The notes under the pieces: model-generated
What the model saw: only the letters and a program-made list of their open reading frames with translations
The model's database searches: none
What the model was told of the DNA's origin: nothing
Position numbers and translations under genes: made by a program
Part shown: piece after piece, positions 53,516 to 63,361 of the stretch
How positions within the stretch are numbered: position 1 is the first letter of the stretch
How the letters are laid out: every line of letters starts with the position of its first letter
Source: Lucinisca nassula
Lineage: Eukaryota > Mollusca > Bivalvia > Lucinida > Lucinidae
Assembly: GCA_963580285.1 (NCBI GenBank)
Contig: OY757024.1
Location: 124,062,045-124,126,044 of the forward strand
Direction: 5' to 3'
Length of the DNA: 64,000 nt

Positions 53516-55671
53516 TCCGGTGTCAGATAATATTTTGACCCCTGTAATATTTTGACCCGCGGGTCAAAATATTACAGTAATATTTTGACCCCCCTCTATA
53601 ATATTTTGACCCGCCCCTAAAACTTCAGCAAAATAAATCAGAAGTGGACTTTTATCGATAAATAGGTATTGACAAGATAAGAAATGGGTATTGCAAGGAG
53701 TCTATTGTAGATCTGACAACATGGGTAGGGGGGTCAAAATATTATAGCTATAATAAAATGACCCCCCCCCCCCCCAAATACATATCTTTTTTCAACTAAG
53801 GAAATGGACTCAAAATAATAGTACTGGACAATAATATCAACAGATTATTTCACATTTGACAAAATTAATGCAGAATAATATTCTCTTTTGAAATGGGTGT
53901 TGCTGCCAAGAAAGGGGGGGGGGGGGGGGGGGGTTCAAAATATTATAGCTATAATAAAATGACCCCCCAGTACAATTTACAAAGTACTGAACAATAATAT
54001 CATGTCAAGAAAACGGATAAAACAACATATTATATCACATTTAACAAGATAATGAAGAATAATATTCTCTTTTGAAATGGGTGTTGCTGCTTAGAAAAGG
54101 GGGGGGGGGTCAAAATATTATACCCATAATAAAATGACCCCCCCCCCCCCCCCCCCCCCCCCCCCGAAGTATCTTTTTCAACAAAGGAAATGGACTCAAA
54201 ATAATAGTACTGGACAATAATATCAACAAATTATTTCACATTTGACAAACTTAATGCAGAATAATATTCTCTTTTGAAATGGGTGTTGCTGCCAAGAAAG
54301 TGGGGGGGGGGGGGGGGTCAAAATATTATAGCTATAATAAAATGACCCCCCCCCAGTACAATTTCATAATATCATTATCATCATTATATCACATTTAACA
54401 AGATAATGAAGAATAATATTCTCATTTGAAATGGGTGTTGCTGCTTAGAAGAAGGGGGGTCAAAATATTATACCCATAATAAAATGGCCCCCCCCCCCCA
54501 CCACCCAAGTATCTTTTTCAACAAAGGAAATGGAGTCAAAATAATGTGTATCTAGTGTATTACAATCCATCTAATTCAATGAAACGTTTAATTAATTGAA
54601 TGAACTCAAATTCCAATATATCAATAACAGATAATAAGGGTGGGTCATTATATTATAGCTATAATTTGACCCCCCCCCCCCCCCCCCATTTCAGGTCATT
54701 AAGTTACAACCCCTTCCACATACTGAACCTTACTGAATTTAGTGTATTACAATCCATCTAATTCAATAAAAAAATTAATTAATTGAATGAACTCAAATTC
54801 CAATATATCAATAACAGATAATAAGGGCGGGTCATTATAATATAGCTATAATAATTTGCACCCCCCCCCCCATTTCAGGTCACTAAGTTACAACCCCTCC
54901 CACATACTGAACCTTACTGAATCTAGTGTATTACAAGCCATCTACCCGTAATTCAATTAAAAGTTTAATCTATTATTGAGTGAACTCAAATGCCAGTATA
55001 TCAATAACAGATAATAAGGGTGGGTCATTTTATTATAGCTCTAATAATTTGACCCTCCCCCCAATTTCAAGTCATTAAGTTACAACCCCTCCCACATACT
55101 GAACCTTACTGAATCTAGTGTATTACAAGCCATCTAATTCAATGAAAAGGTTAATTAATTGAATGAACTCAAATACCAGTATATCAATAACAGATAAAAA
55201 GGGTGGGTCATTTTATTATAGCTATAATAATTTGACCCCCCCCCCCCCCCCCCCTGCATAGGCTGGTTCTCTCAATACCATTTTAGTCATGTGTTTTTTT
55301 TTTCTGTTATTTTTTATCTTTTGTGCTGCTTTTTAGCCATTTCCCTTTAAACATGATTGCCCTTTATTATATATTATAGTCATTATTCTTGCTGTAGATT
55401 TTCAGATCTAGAACTATCCCACCCCACCCCTCAGACACTGCCCAAGTGTAAAAATCAGCCGGAAAAACCACCACAATTGTCATAGTTTTACTGCTTAACA
55501 GTTACCTCACCATATTTGGTCATTTAAATGTAACTTTTGTGAAGTTAGGGAGGGGGGTCAAAATATTATAGGGGGGGTCAAATATTATAATAATATATTG
55601 ACCCGTGGGTCATAATATAATGACCCGCGGGTCACTTTTTAGGCGGGTCAAAATATTATATGACACCGGCA
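53516..55671. mobile_element. 2.2-kb element built of GGGTCAAAATATTAT motifs
   Basis: Ends are inverted copies: CCGGTGTCAGATAATATTTTG and, at the right, ATATTATATGACACCGG. Inside, GGGTCAAAATATTATA and TATAATAAAATGACCCC recur many times in both directions, each bordered by runs of up to about 25 C or G. Two sets of units can be seen: TTTGAAATGGGTGTTGCTG (53880-54530) and TCAATAACAGATAATAAGGG (54600-55210). No open frame. Superfamily unknown. Confidence 0.8.
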
Positions 55672-56459
55672 GTTGAATAGAATTGAAGCGCATTTATGTT
55701 AGTTGCTAGTTGGAACACCAGGGTTAGAACATAAATTTCTATCCCAGGGTAAAATCACGGATTTCCTTGGCTGGTGTGCAAGAATATGATGATCTTTTCT
55801 CCCGTGACTGGTAACATTGCCCTTGGGCCTCGCTCTTAAGCAATATTACCTGCTTGGGTGAACAATACACATGTAGAAGTTATGTGATTCCTGACTGGGG
55901 ACATGGGATCATATTCCCTGCCTGAGAGCGATATTTGCCCTGAGCCGTAAGGCGAGGACAAATATCGCTTTCAGGCGGGGAATATGATCCCATGTTCCCC
56001 GTTCAGAACCAAAATAACGAATTTGTTATACTGAAAAGCTTTTTGACGAAATTTTGTAAATTGTCGAAATGTTTTCCAAAGCATTCGTCATCAGAAGTAC
56101 ATGTGAAGTCATCAAATGTGCCCTTCTGCAGACATGACAAATGTCATCAGTGGGAAATGTTTACATCCTGTTGGAATGAGTTTTATAAAGGAAAACAATG
56201 AAATAAAGTACCGAATGACTGAAAAACGAAAGTTTTTATTAATTAATTTATTGGCAGGAAATTATTCGGTTGCTTATACTTTTTACCAACTGCAGTAAAT
56301 CCAAGATGGCAGAAATCGCAATTGAGCGAAGGCAAGTGCGTGAGGTTAATACATTTTTGCTCACATGGTGTATGGAAAATAAATGCCCTTGCACTGTCAA
56401 ATCAAAAGCCTGGAAATTTCCTCTGCAGTATAACAAATTGTCCATTGTCAACTATCAAT
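55672..56459. other. Repeat X right part and unassigned DNA
   Basis: A palindrome at 55887-55995 (GGGATCATATTCCC…GGCGATATTTG type arms, with GCCGTAAGGC in the loop) is the main feature. The rest to 56459 has short unsupported frames only. Confidence 0.5.
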
Positions 56460-56635
56460 GGGGTCCAAACAGAAACCGTGTTTGTTAAACAACCGTGTTA
56501 TATCCAAACAACAATGTATAGATTATATGGAAAAATGACCATTTATGGTCAATTTACTATATAATATATACTTTTTTGCAGATCCATCTTGAAACCGTGT
56601 TGTAATGAACCATGTTATAACGAGGTTGTGGTGTA
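56460..56635 (+). mobile_element. Family V MITE, short form, left end lost
   Basis: GGGGTCCAAACAGAAACC, central GACCATTTATGGTC, right end ATAACGAGGTTGTGGTGTA. Confidence 0.78.
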
Positions 56636-56920
56636 ATGCTGATGACTTTGATGTTCATTGGGTAAGATTTAACACAAACACATTATGATTTTGAATTAGA
56701 TTTATTTTCATAACTGACTCAATCTCTGATACTTGAGATAGAGCCACGACAGGAATAATCAAAGCACTGATACTCTGACAGCACTGGTGGGTTGATTGTC
56801 TCGTGTGTGTAGGCTGGTCCTGAACTGAGGTTTAGATATCGAAAAAAATCCTAAAAATTGGGACACCTTGAGGTCTTGCCATAATTCTTCTAACCCTTGA
56901 GGTCTTGCCATAATTCTTCT
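56636..56920. other. Inverted remnant of the 11-12 kb duplication unit
   Basis: CAAAGCACTGATACTCTGACAG…GGTGGGTTGATTGTCTC is the complement of sequence at 11560-11610 and 12225-12255. Confidence 0.55.
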
Positions 56921-57135
56921 AACCCTTGTTCTGCTGAATATTCACATATGCCACACCCACTACCAATTATCAACCAATCAGATTGCTTGATGCAAATTAT
57001 TGCAACACATTCACAATCTGAATGGCAAACAATGTAGATCCTGATCAGATGGCTTAGTCAGAAGCCATCTGATCTGGATCTACATTGTTTCAAAGATAAG
57101 GCATATCCGGGATTAGCAGGACAAGGGCTAATATT
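56921..57135 (+). mobile_element. P1 MITE, ends slightly decayed
   Basis: CTAACCCTTGTTCTGCTGA and TTAGCAGGACAAGGGCTAA; core A at 57023-57093. TTAA has become CTAA at both ends, and a 28-bp flanking piece (CTTGAGGTCTTGCCATAATT) is doubled just before it. Confidence 0.85.
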
Positions 57136-57149
57136 TATTCTAACAAATT

Positions 57150-57460
57150 TGTTTCCCATTCCAACCAGGAGTCCAAAAGGTGCAGATGGAATGGCAGAAA
57201 GTGTAAACCCTGATCAGACTGGAGGAGTCTGACCTGGGTCTGCACTGTTTGCTTAAGCCTGTCTGTCCCAATACTTAGGCTCATTACGGTATTTCCATTT
57301 TCATTCAATCTTGCATTCCTGTACTGTAGGCAAACAGTGTAGACCCTGATCAGACGCTGTTCTGGATCTGACCCTAAAATTCGTGTACTGTAAGCAAACA
57401 CTGAAGACCATGAGCAGATGCTGATCTGGGTCTACACTGATTGCCAAAGCCAACACATAA
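57150..57460. mobile_element. Two adjacent core A hairpins
   Basis: 57192-57255 (GGCAGAAAGTGTAAACCC…GGGTCTGCACTGTTTGC) and 57328-57450 (GCAAACAGTGTAGACCCTG, a second arm GCAAACACTGAAGACC, then TGGGTCTACACTGATTGCC). Relatives of 11358-11495. Confidence 0.65.
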
Positions 57461-57689
57461 TTAACCCTTTTTGTACCAAATGGAATCTTCCTCCTTTTAA
57501 TAACAGGTGTTCATTTCAAAATTTAGGGGTGACAGGTTGTGTTTCCATCAAAATTTGTTCGGAAAATGACTGAACTTTTAGCAAACAGTGGAGGCCCTGA
57601 TCAGACGCCACGTTCTGCGGTGTCTGATCTGGGCCTACACTGTTTGCCAGGGTACCCATTTTTGGGGTTTCTGGTACTAAATGGGTTAT
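57461..57689 (-). mobile_element. P2 MITE with core A
   Basis: TTAACCCTTTTTGTACCAA and TGGTACTAAATGGGTTA ends; core A at 57578-57650, inner stem CGCCACGTTCTGCGGTG. Confidence 0.87.
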
Positions 57690-57908
57690 AGATAACCCTC
57701 TTTTGCAACATTCTGAACCCACAGTGATGAGAAAAATGCAGCTATTTTCTATAAATAACCGTTACTTGATTTCCTAAAAATTAGTGACAAAGACATGTAG
57801 ATGACAGCAGTGAAGAGATTCTCTGCTTGGGGTGATTGACAAATGATCAAACCAAAAAGCGATAATTATAAAGACACCAAAGTACAGCTCCAGATAATGA
57901 GTTAAGGT

Positions 57909-58105
57909 AACCCATTGTATACTAGTGGACTCTTCCATTGCTATATGTTGGACAAGTTCATTTGTCATATAAGGGGTGTCAGGCCTATTTTTTCGTTTTT
58001 ATTCCATTTTTGATACAAAATTCTGTTAGCAAACAGTGCAGGCCCTGATCAGATTCTGTGGCGTCTGATCTGGGCCTGCACTGTTTGCCAAGGTACCCCT
58101 TTAGG
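57909..58105 (-). mobile_element. P3 MITE, right end lost
   Basis: TAACCCATTGTATACTAGTGG at the left; core A at 58027-58091; ends at CAAGGTACCCCTTTAG. Confidence 0.82.
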
Positions 58106-58439
58106 TTGTGTAGCTACCTATATTATGGCTACATATTTATCACCAGTAGTTGTTTAGATGGATATGGTCTAGTATGCACAAAATTGTGATAAAACAGGCA
58201 AGGGAGACCTGTTGAAGACTTGTACTTGAGTAATCATTGATTTTTAACGTCATTTCCGGGTGTAAAATCAAACAGCAGATAATATGGGTAAAACATGTGC
58301 CCTTGTAAGAAAGAAAGATCCTCCTGTTTAGAAAAACCTCATCCGATGGAGTGTACTTGCTTTCTTATGAGCTTCATAAGTTGCTAAATTTGGATCACCC
58401 ACTTTGGGGACTAAAGTCGCTGACAGCACGCTGAAGTTT
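58106..58439. other. Nothing recognised
   Basis: No gene signal or repeat ends seen. Confidence 0.4.
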
Positions 58440-58665
58440 ACCAGAAACCCATATATGACAATGGAATCTTCCATCGAGTAAGTTTGGAGAGGTCCGTTTC
58501 CAATTATAGGGGTGTCAGGTTTGTTTTTGTTTGTAGCAAATTTTACAAAATGTATTTTCTTTGAGCAAACAATGCAGACCCAGATCAGATGCAGCATCTG
58601 ATCTGGGTCTGCACTGTATGTCAATGTCCCAGAAAAGAGCAGCTAGGCAAATATGGGTTAACAAA
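58440..58665 (-). mobile_element. P4 MITE with core A
   Basis: Ends ACCAGAAACCCATATATGAC (left, decayed) and CAAATATGGGTTAA (right, TTAA 58658-58661). GACAATGGAATCTTCC… GGGGTGTCAGGT resembles P2/P3. Core A at 58563-58622 with the inner stem reduced to ATGCAGCAT. Confidence 0.72.
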
Positions 58666-58905
58666 GAAATAAAACTCATTATCTCAAATGAATCCTTGCC
58701 ACTACATATCTGGAGCTATGTTTAAAAGGCTTCCAAATGTACAAGAATAATGTCCAATGATGTCGACAGAAATGTAAAATTGTAATACTGAAAAGTAAAT
58801 TCAACAGTAAATAAATGTGCTTATCAAAAGCAAAGTATATGATGTATACATAAAAAACCTCTGAACACATTATATCCCTGAGTATTCTTACATGAGGTAG
58901 ACATT

Positions 58906-59137
58906 TTAAGGGGAAAGGGTACACCTTCAGGGGAGGCAACTTCTGCAAAAGTGTTTTTTGTGTCCCATATCAATAGGAGTCAACTCCTAAAGGAAAGAAT
59001 TTGCTCCTGAGGAGCAAATTCTTTCCTTTAAGAGTTGACCCCTTTTTCCATGGGACAGAGCATATAGAAAAGCAAACAGGAAGTCCCAAAAGTTGTCTCC
59101 CTTGAAAAAATGTGCCAGGTGTTCCCATTCCCCTTAA
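58906..59137 (-). mobile_element. P7 MITE, complete, TTAA-bounded
   Basis: TTAAGGGGAAAGGGTACACC and GGTGTTCCCATTCCCCTTAA ends; palindrome at 58988-59035 on AAAGGAAAGAATTTGCTCC. Confidence 0.92.
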
Positions 59138-59303
59138 TACAAAGATGATACTTACCTTAATCCTCACCTGAAGTCCTTTCTTGAAAACAGTATAGATCCA
59201 GATAGGTGATCAGGCTCAATACTGTTTTCCATTCTGTTTCTTAGCCCATGGTAACTAAAAAATGTATTTGTAAAAATCTATGCCGCCAAGTATATGCGTT
59301 CCA

Positions 59304-59662
59304 TTAACCCGTCTTGCTGTTCTTGGCAACCCCTATCTTTACAAACAGTGTAGATCCTGATCAGATGGCTTCTGAAGAAGCCTTATCTTGCTGTTCACGA
59401 GAACCCCTATCTATGCAAACAGTGTAGATTCAGATCAGATGGCTTCTGAAGAAGCCTTATCTTGCTGTTCACGACAACCCCTATCTTTGCAAACAGTGTA
59501 GATCCAGATCAGATGGCTTCTGAAGAAGCCATCTGATCCGGATCTACACTGTTTGGCATTCTGTTTATGAATTTGTAGCAATATATTACATCAAGTAATT
59601 TGATTGGTTGATAGACAGAAATGGGTGTGGCTTAAATGAATATTCAGCAACATAAGGGTTAA
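59304..59662 (-). mobile_element. P1 MITE with one arm triplicated
   Basis: TTAACCCGTCTTGCTG at the left, CATAAGGGTTAA at the right. CTTGCTGTTC…CCCCTATCT…GCAAACAGTGTAGAT…TGGCTTCTGAAGAAGCC occurs three times (about 59315, 59390 and 59460; unit about 75 bp) before a single right arm. Confidence 0.88.
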
Positions 59663-59689
59663 ACATGCATTGACCTTTATATTACGTAA

Positions 59690-60057
59690 AACTCCAAAAA
59701 TGGCTAAATTCAAAAGTCAATGAAGTGAGTCTGCTATGTTTCAAATTGATCAGTATAAAACAGCATGAGAAGTTGCTTACACAAAGTACCCACCGTCTCT
59801 CGTTAAATCTCTACGAGTAACTAAAGGGAATAACTCCAATAGGAGAATCCCGTTGGAAAAACAAACAAAAATCTTTTTTATTTTTCATGCTGACACTGCA
59901 TGTAAAGTTTCAGGATTCTAGCTGTAACCATTTGGTACCTATGGCAATGCAACTTAGCAGTATTTAACACCACAGACATACAGACTAATAGTCAATCCGA
60001 GAATGGAGCCTTGCCATACTATCGGCTCACCAATGAGCCTTTGGCTCAGGTGAGCTG
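59690..60057 (-). mobile_element. Array-element remnant with start module
   Basis: Ends CCTTTGGCTCAGGTGAGCT, the inverted start module of type L (19355). The preceding 350 bp look like one or two decayed units. GTACCCACCGTCTCTCGTT at 59786 has a relative CCAACCGTCTCTCATC at 60150. Confidence 0.65.
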
Positions 60058-60244
60058 AAAATGCTAATGATGGTTATGCCATAATCAAATGCACAGACCA
60101 TGAGACAAGAGCATGCAAGTATTGATTCATATAAAACTTTATGAGGTGCCAACCGTCTCTCATCAAAAACCAAAGTTGAAAAGAGGAATTAACTCTTAGT
60201 ATTTTCATTAAAAAAACCATACTTGAATAAGTTTGAAATTTAAC

Positions 60245-60525
60245 TCATCACAAAAACACATCTATATAAGTTTGACCCCCTTGAACCCCACTTTTATAGA
60301 GTAAAACTGGGGTTTACAGGGGTAAATCTTTTTTTTCTTATTTCTTCTCTAAAACATAGATTAAGAGTACTTGTTAGAACTGCCTCGATTAGGCGGTTCT
60401 AACAAGTACCCAGAATCTATGTTTTGAGCAAAAATAAGAAAAATATCGCAATTTTCATCTTAATGTTCTCTTTTTTTACCGCAGTAAAAATTAAACTGTA
60501 TTTGTATAGGTGTGATATTGTTATG
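60245..60525 (-). mobile_element. Core B hairpin MITE (family B)
   Basis: CATCACAAAAACACATCTAT at the left, ATAGGTGTGATATTGTTATG at the right; core B at 60367-60413 (GTACTTGTTAGAACTGCC). Confidence 0.87.
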
Positions 60526-60608
60526 TGCCTACAATACACAGTTCATACACACATTATGTTAATCAGTCATCAAAAACCATGGGCCAATTGTTAACATGTC
60601 AATCATTC

Positions 60609-60817
60609 TTAACCCTTATCTTGCTGAATATTCATTTAAGCCACACCCATTTCTGTCTATCAACCAATCAAATTACTTATATGTAATTTATTGCTACAAA
60701 TTCATTAACTGAATGCTAAACATTGTAGATCCTGATCAGATGGCTTCTGAAGCCATCTGATCTGGATCTACAGTTTGCAAAAATAGGGGTTGTTGTGAAC
60801 AGCAAGATAAGGGTTAA
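60609..60817 (+). mobile_element. P1 MITE, TTAA-bounded
   Basis: TTAACCCTTATCTTGCTGA and CAGCAAGATAAGGGTTAA ends; core A at 60716-60780. Confidence 0.92.
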
Positions 60818-60883
60818 CAAGGAGAGGGCAAAAGTGGCAGCCCATCCTCTATAAGAGGGCTAGTTAGAGCACCGATATGTTCT

Positions 60884-62331
60884 CTATCCAATTTTATATC
60901 CAATTCTTCGCCTTAATGAACACTGTGTTTGGAAGTTTTTATTCTTTCATCCACTGGCTCAAACTATAGACGTCAGTTTACATACTGTAAAAGCCGTGAT
61001 CATCTAGTATGGCAAACAGAGGATCTTACACGAGTTTTCATGTATACTCACCGGAAATAGAAACTATACAGTTTTAAATTGTCTCGCCTGACAAAACAAG
61101 TGAATAATTCAGTTAAAAATTACTCATTAAGGATTTGACTAACTATAGACATTAATCCTGTAAAAATTTAAAGAAAATCTGGTGTTCAAAATAAAAAATT
61201 TTGGGGAAAATGTAAAAAGTGCATTTTTCACGAAATCTGTTAGTAATCAAATTTTGACTTCAACATTTTTGCGTATAGGTAACAAGTGAAAAGCAAGGAA
61301 TAAGAAAATAACATAACATTTAAAAATTATCGAGAAACAAACATTTTATTGAAATCTCAAAAACCGCTTTTTCTGAGCGAAATTTTCAAAATAATGTTTC
61401 AAGCCAAAAATCGACCCAAAAGTGCCTTCAATCGTTTTAGCATCTTTAGCTGTGTCTTAAATATTAATTTAAACAAAAACCGCAATCAGAAATGCCATAC
61501 TTTTCGCTCACTTCCGGTGGTTTGGTCCAATATTTAAATGTGGATAACATTTCAACCATTGTGAAAATTTTCTTTTTGTAAACAATATTCCCAATGTTAG
61601 ATGATACGTAATAACTGGTAAAAATGGGAATCACATTCGCGACACAAAATGTTTGACCCAATGGAAACTTGATCAGCAAGATTTGGACCCTTTCTTTGAA
61701 CCCGTGGCTTTACTCGTTAAATCGTAGCTATCATTAAACATTTTATTTGATAAGTCAGACATGACACTGATGATAATTTATATAATTGTAATTCAAATTT
61801 CATTAAAATGTTTTGCCAGTGACAAGTCAAAAATGAGTGTGTAGTTTCTATTTCCGGTGAGTATATTATTGAATTTATTAAACAAGTTGAGGAAAAGGGA
61901 TAAAATGTGAGGCTTTGCTGAGCATTTTATCCATTTTCCTCAATGAGTTTAATAAATTCAATAATGCAGGAGCACGAATGCAAGATTCTATTTATCATAT
62001 GACATTTAAAACACATTTTATTCATGATTGTTCACAAAAACATCGATATTCCGCCATTAGTAAACGCGAAATCGTTAAGGACGTCATACATGTAACATTA
62101 CGAGACGTATCCAGCCAATTTGCATATTTAATCCACTAATGGATTATCGAAAATATTACATGGCGTTCTAACACTCTCAGACGAGACGTCATATGATAAA
62201 TCCAATTTTATATCCAACTCTGTGCCTTAATGAACACTGTTTTTGGGAGTTCATACTCATTGGTCCACTGACTCAAACTATAGACGTCAGTTTACATACT
62301 GCATACTTGATCATCTAAGTATGGCAAATAC
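60884..62331. mobile_element. Family W MITE copy B between ~135-bp direct repeats
   Basis: Direct repeats at 60884-61018 and 62197-62331 share CCAATTTTATATCCAA, GCCTTAATGAACACTG and CAAACTATAGACGTCAG. Between them is the W element of 15313-15701 (palindrome at 61864-61965, TTTATCATATGACAT, GACGTCATATGATAAAT) with an insert at 61045-61863. Confidence 0.8.
61045..61863. mobile_element. 819-bp non-autonomous element at a TA site
   Basis: Inverted ends TACTCACCGGAAATAGAAAC and its complement, TA on each side (61043-61044, 61864-61865). Copy A of family W reads CATG-TA-TTATTG at the same place and so gives the empty site. The inside is AT-rich with no transposase. End sequence and TA target suggest a Tc1/mariner-type donor. 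Confidence 0.92.
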
Positions 62332-62333
62332 TG

Positions 62334-62667
62334 ACCGGCCCTGATAGCTCAGTTGGTAGAGTGTCCGCTCCGGGAAACCGAAGGTCATAGGTTCGATCCC
62401 AGGCCGCGACATACCAAAGGCGTTAAGAATGGTACTAGCTGCTCCTCGCTTGGCATTCAGATTTATGGGGTAGAGCTAGGACTGGTCGATCCAGTGTCAG
62501 GATAATGTGACTGGGTGTGGTATCATGTAATGTGTCTGGGACATGATACTTCAGTGAGGCAGCACTATAAAAGTGAGCATTGAGCTCCCTGTCGCAACCA
62601 GACACCATCGTGATATGACTGAAAAATTGTTGAAAGCGACGTTAAACCCGAATTCATACACACACAC
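62334..62667 (+). mobile_element. tRNA-derived SINE (family SA), full length
   Basis: Flanked by ATGGCAAATACTG (62321-62333, 62668-62680). Same head (B box GGTTCGATCCC) and tail domain (TTGTTGAAAGCGACG) as 36187-36521, ending in CA repeats. Confidence 0.95.
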
Positions 62668-62761
62668 ATGGCAAATACTGTATTTGCCATACATTTTGCT
62701 AACGCTGCTCTTATTTTTTCTGTGCAATCTTATTAAGCCAACCATGCTGTAAACAGCTGGG

Positions 62762-63350
62762 GCGCCAGTTGTTCAAAACTAACAACGACGTTAGTTGACA
62801 TATCGTTAAAACTTTGATCATTTATTATGGCAAATATGCTATTATTTTTGCTGAGAAAATGTGAGCAGCTTTTGCAGATGCAAAAGCTGCTAACAAGGGT
62901 TCAACATAAACTTTTTTAATAAGTGGACAAGGTGGTCCTGTACTCTTGGGATACACTGGACCTGATTTAAGTTCAGCCAGACCGAAGAAATGATGAAAAT
63001 CATACTGAAGTGATAAATGTACATTAGTTCTGAAGTAATCAGAGTATTTCCTTTATTATTTATCTACACAGATGGTAAATCTTCTGCAACAAACTAATTT
63101 TATGATAATTGTTTAAAACAGGATTTCAATAACTTTGGTGGCAGATTTTCAACTGGACCATTCGGATCAACCATCCACTGACCTTACTAGACCTGACCAG
63201 GTTTCCACTAGACTATGTCCAACGGTCTTGGGTTAATGTCGAACCCTGTAACATTTTTTCAGCAAAAATAACAGAATTTTGGATACTGTACTTGCTAGAA
63301 TAGTTAACAAATTGACAACTAACGAGCTTGTTAAGCCAACCACGCTTTGG
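62762..63350. mobile_element. Family Q element, large or compound
   Basis: GCGCCAGTTGTTCAAAAC at the left and, inverted, TTGGACAGCAGGACC near 63346. AACTAACAACGACGTTAGTT at 62778 is a palindrome and TGTGAGCAGCTTTTGCAG matches 29935-30020. The right part may be ordinary 3' flank of the photolyase gene. Confidence 0.55.
63052..63057 (-). promoter_or_regulatory. Possible polyadenylation signal of the photolyase gene
   Basis: TTTATT on the + strand reads AATAAA on the - strand, 305 nt after the photolyase stop. Position fits a 3' UTR end; other AT-rich matches are possible. Confidence 0.35.
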
Positions 63351-63361
63351 ACAGCAGGACC

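Noticed and set aside
54140..54165. C and G runs as a real structural feature of fixed length
   Set aside because: Homopolymer lengths are unreliable in assemblies; only the motif pattern around them is used.
59304..59560. Regular hairpin repeats as a CRISPR-like array
   Set aside because: The units are tandem copies of a MITE arm without spacers, in a eukaryotic genome.
60884..62331. Direct repeats as LTRs of a retrotransposon
   Set aside because: The repeats lack TG…CA ends, a primer binding site and a polypurine tract, and the interior holds MITE sequence, not gag/pol.
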